From positions 1 to 64,000 of the forward strand of contig NZ_JAMOIE010000017.1 in the NCBI RefSeq assembly GCF_024448935.1: a DNA stretch of 64,000 bases, read 5' to 3'. This DNA comes from Stutzerimonas stutzeri. GTDB taxonomy: Bacteria > Pseudomonadota > Gammaproteobacteria > Pseudomonadales > Pseudomonadaceae. A program made the translations under genes and the position numbers. The notes below the pieces were generated by a model. That model worked only from the letters and a program-made list of their open reading frames with translations. It did not search any database and was not told the origin of the DNA. Shown piece after piece: positions 63,135-64,000 of this stretch. How positions within the stretch are numbered: position 1 is the stretch's first letter; each line of letters begins with the position of its first letter.

Positions 63135-64000
63135 TTGGTAGAGTACGTAGTTTCCCTCGATAAGCTCGGCAATCATGACGTTGAGCGTGTAGGGGGCAAG
63201 AACGCCTCCCTCGGCGAGATGATCAGCAACCTTGCAGGTGCGGGAGTGTCGGTACCTGGTGGTTTCGCCACTACCGCCCGGGCCTACCGTGATTTCATGG
63301 AGCTCAGCGGTCTCAACGAGCAAATCCACGCGCTTCTCGATGCGCTGGACGTGGACGACGTCAATGCCCTTGCCAAAGCTGGCGCGCAAATTCGCGGCTG
63401 GGTCATGGAAGCCGAATTCCCTCCCAGGCTCGATGCCGACATTCGTGCCGCATTCGCTGAGATGGCCGGTGGCAACGACCACATGGCGGTCGCGGTTCGT
63501 TCTTCGGCGACGGCTGAAGACCTGCCGGACGCCTCATTCGCCGGCCAGCAGGAAACCTTCCTGAACATCCGCGGCGTGGATAACGTGATTCGTGCCGCCA
63601 AGGAAGTCTTCGCCTCCCTTTTCAACGACCGTGCGATTGCCTACCGCGTCCACCAGGGCTTCGATCACAAGCTGGTTGCGCTGTCCGCGGGTGTTCAGCG
63701 CATGGTGCGGTCCGAGACCGGCACGGCTGGCGTGATGTTTACTCTTGATACCGAATCGGGCTTTCGTGACGTCGTGTTTATCACGGGTGCCTATGGCTTG
63801 GGCGAAACCGTGGTGCAAGGCGCGGTCAACCCCGATGAATTCTACGTTCACAAGCACACCCTCGAAGCTGGCCGCCCCGCCATCCTGCGACGTAACCTGG
63901 GCAGCAAAGCGATCAAAATGATCTACGGCGAAGAAGCCAGCGCCGGTAAGTCGGTCAAAACCGTCGAGGTTGATCAGGCTGAGCGTATGCGCTTCTGCCT
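63135..64000 (+). CDS. ppsA: Phosphoenolpyruvate synthase PpsA (partial, runs off the window)
   Basis: TTG at 63135 begins [20 protein letters not shown], the normal PpsA N-terminus. The PEP/pyruvate-binding domain is present: [52 protein letters not shown], and [17 protein letters not shown]. The frame is open to base 64000, giving 288 of about 790 residues. Converts pyruvate and ATP to PEP in gluconeogenesis. Confidence 0.95.
   Translation, partial: MVEYVVSLDKLGNHDVERVGGKNASLGEMISNLAGAGVSVPGGFATTARAYRDFMELSGLNEQIHALLDALDVDDVNALAKAGAQIRGWVMEAEFPPRLDADIRAAFAEMAGGNDHMAVAVRSSATAEDLPDASFAGQQETFLNIRGVDNVIRAAKEVFASLFNDRAIAYRVHQGFDHKLVALSAGVQRMVRSETGTAGVMFTLDTESGFRDVVFITGAYGLGETVVQGAVNPDEFYVHKHTLEAGRPAILRRNLGSKAIKMIYGEEASAGKSVKTVEVDQAERMRFC

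Overview
The window is a chromosomal segment of a high-GC gammaproteobacterium of the Pseudomonas/Stutzerimonas group. This is inferred from an oprI-type murein lipoprotein, an APS-type cysH next to cysB, thrH and pabB, ppsA with its divergent regulator, and the prpB-prpC-acnD-prpF form of the methylcitrate operon. No species is claimed.

Layout: 1-7.2 kb is core chromosome (recR; a three-gene ABC importer; an IS66-like remnant; an SDR-thiolase-acyl-CoA dehydrogenase operon). 7.40-7.73 kb holds the 3' part of a native greB and 39.24-39.41 kb its 5' part, both on the minus strand. Between them lies a 31,507-bp genomic island. Joining base 7733 to base 39241 at a shared 6-bp TGTATT gives an intact 498-nt greB (165 aa), so the element is precisely inserted in greB. 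39.4-64 kb is core chromosome again (ABC exporter, tesA, L,D-transpeptidase, oprI, DAHP synthase, a panE pseudogene, cysB, cysH, thrH, pabB, a protease/transglutaminase/ATP-grasp trio, the methylcitrate operon, the PEP synthase regulator and the start of ppsA).

The island begins with a gamma-mobile-trio (GMT) recombination module: gmtY, a giant gmtZ with about 12 N-terminal repeats, and gmtX. Its main cargo is a type I BREX operon (brxR, brxA, brxB, brxC, pglX, pglZ, brxL). Two extra modules sit inside it: an ATPase plus TOPRIM-like pair between brxC and pglX, and two dynamin-like GTPases (LeoA/Eleos-like) between pglX and pglZ. The remaining cargo is small or broken: two overlapping small ORFs, a Cys-rich small protein, an XRE regulator with a clear operator, an AbiEi-like DUF6088 protein without partner, IS256-family fragments on both sides of the BREX block, and an Xre/ParS-type antitoxin whose toxin is reduced to about 18 codons. 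The last island gene is a complete greB of a different lineage (closest to the enteric type), next to the right junction.

The most notable observation is this logic: the element splits the host greB and supplies a replacement greB. The second is the nesting of two further candidate defence modules inside the BREX operon. Family assignments rest on motif recognition by eye; no database search was run.
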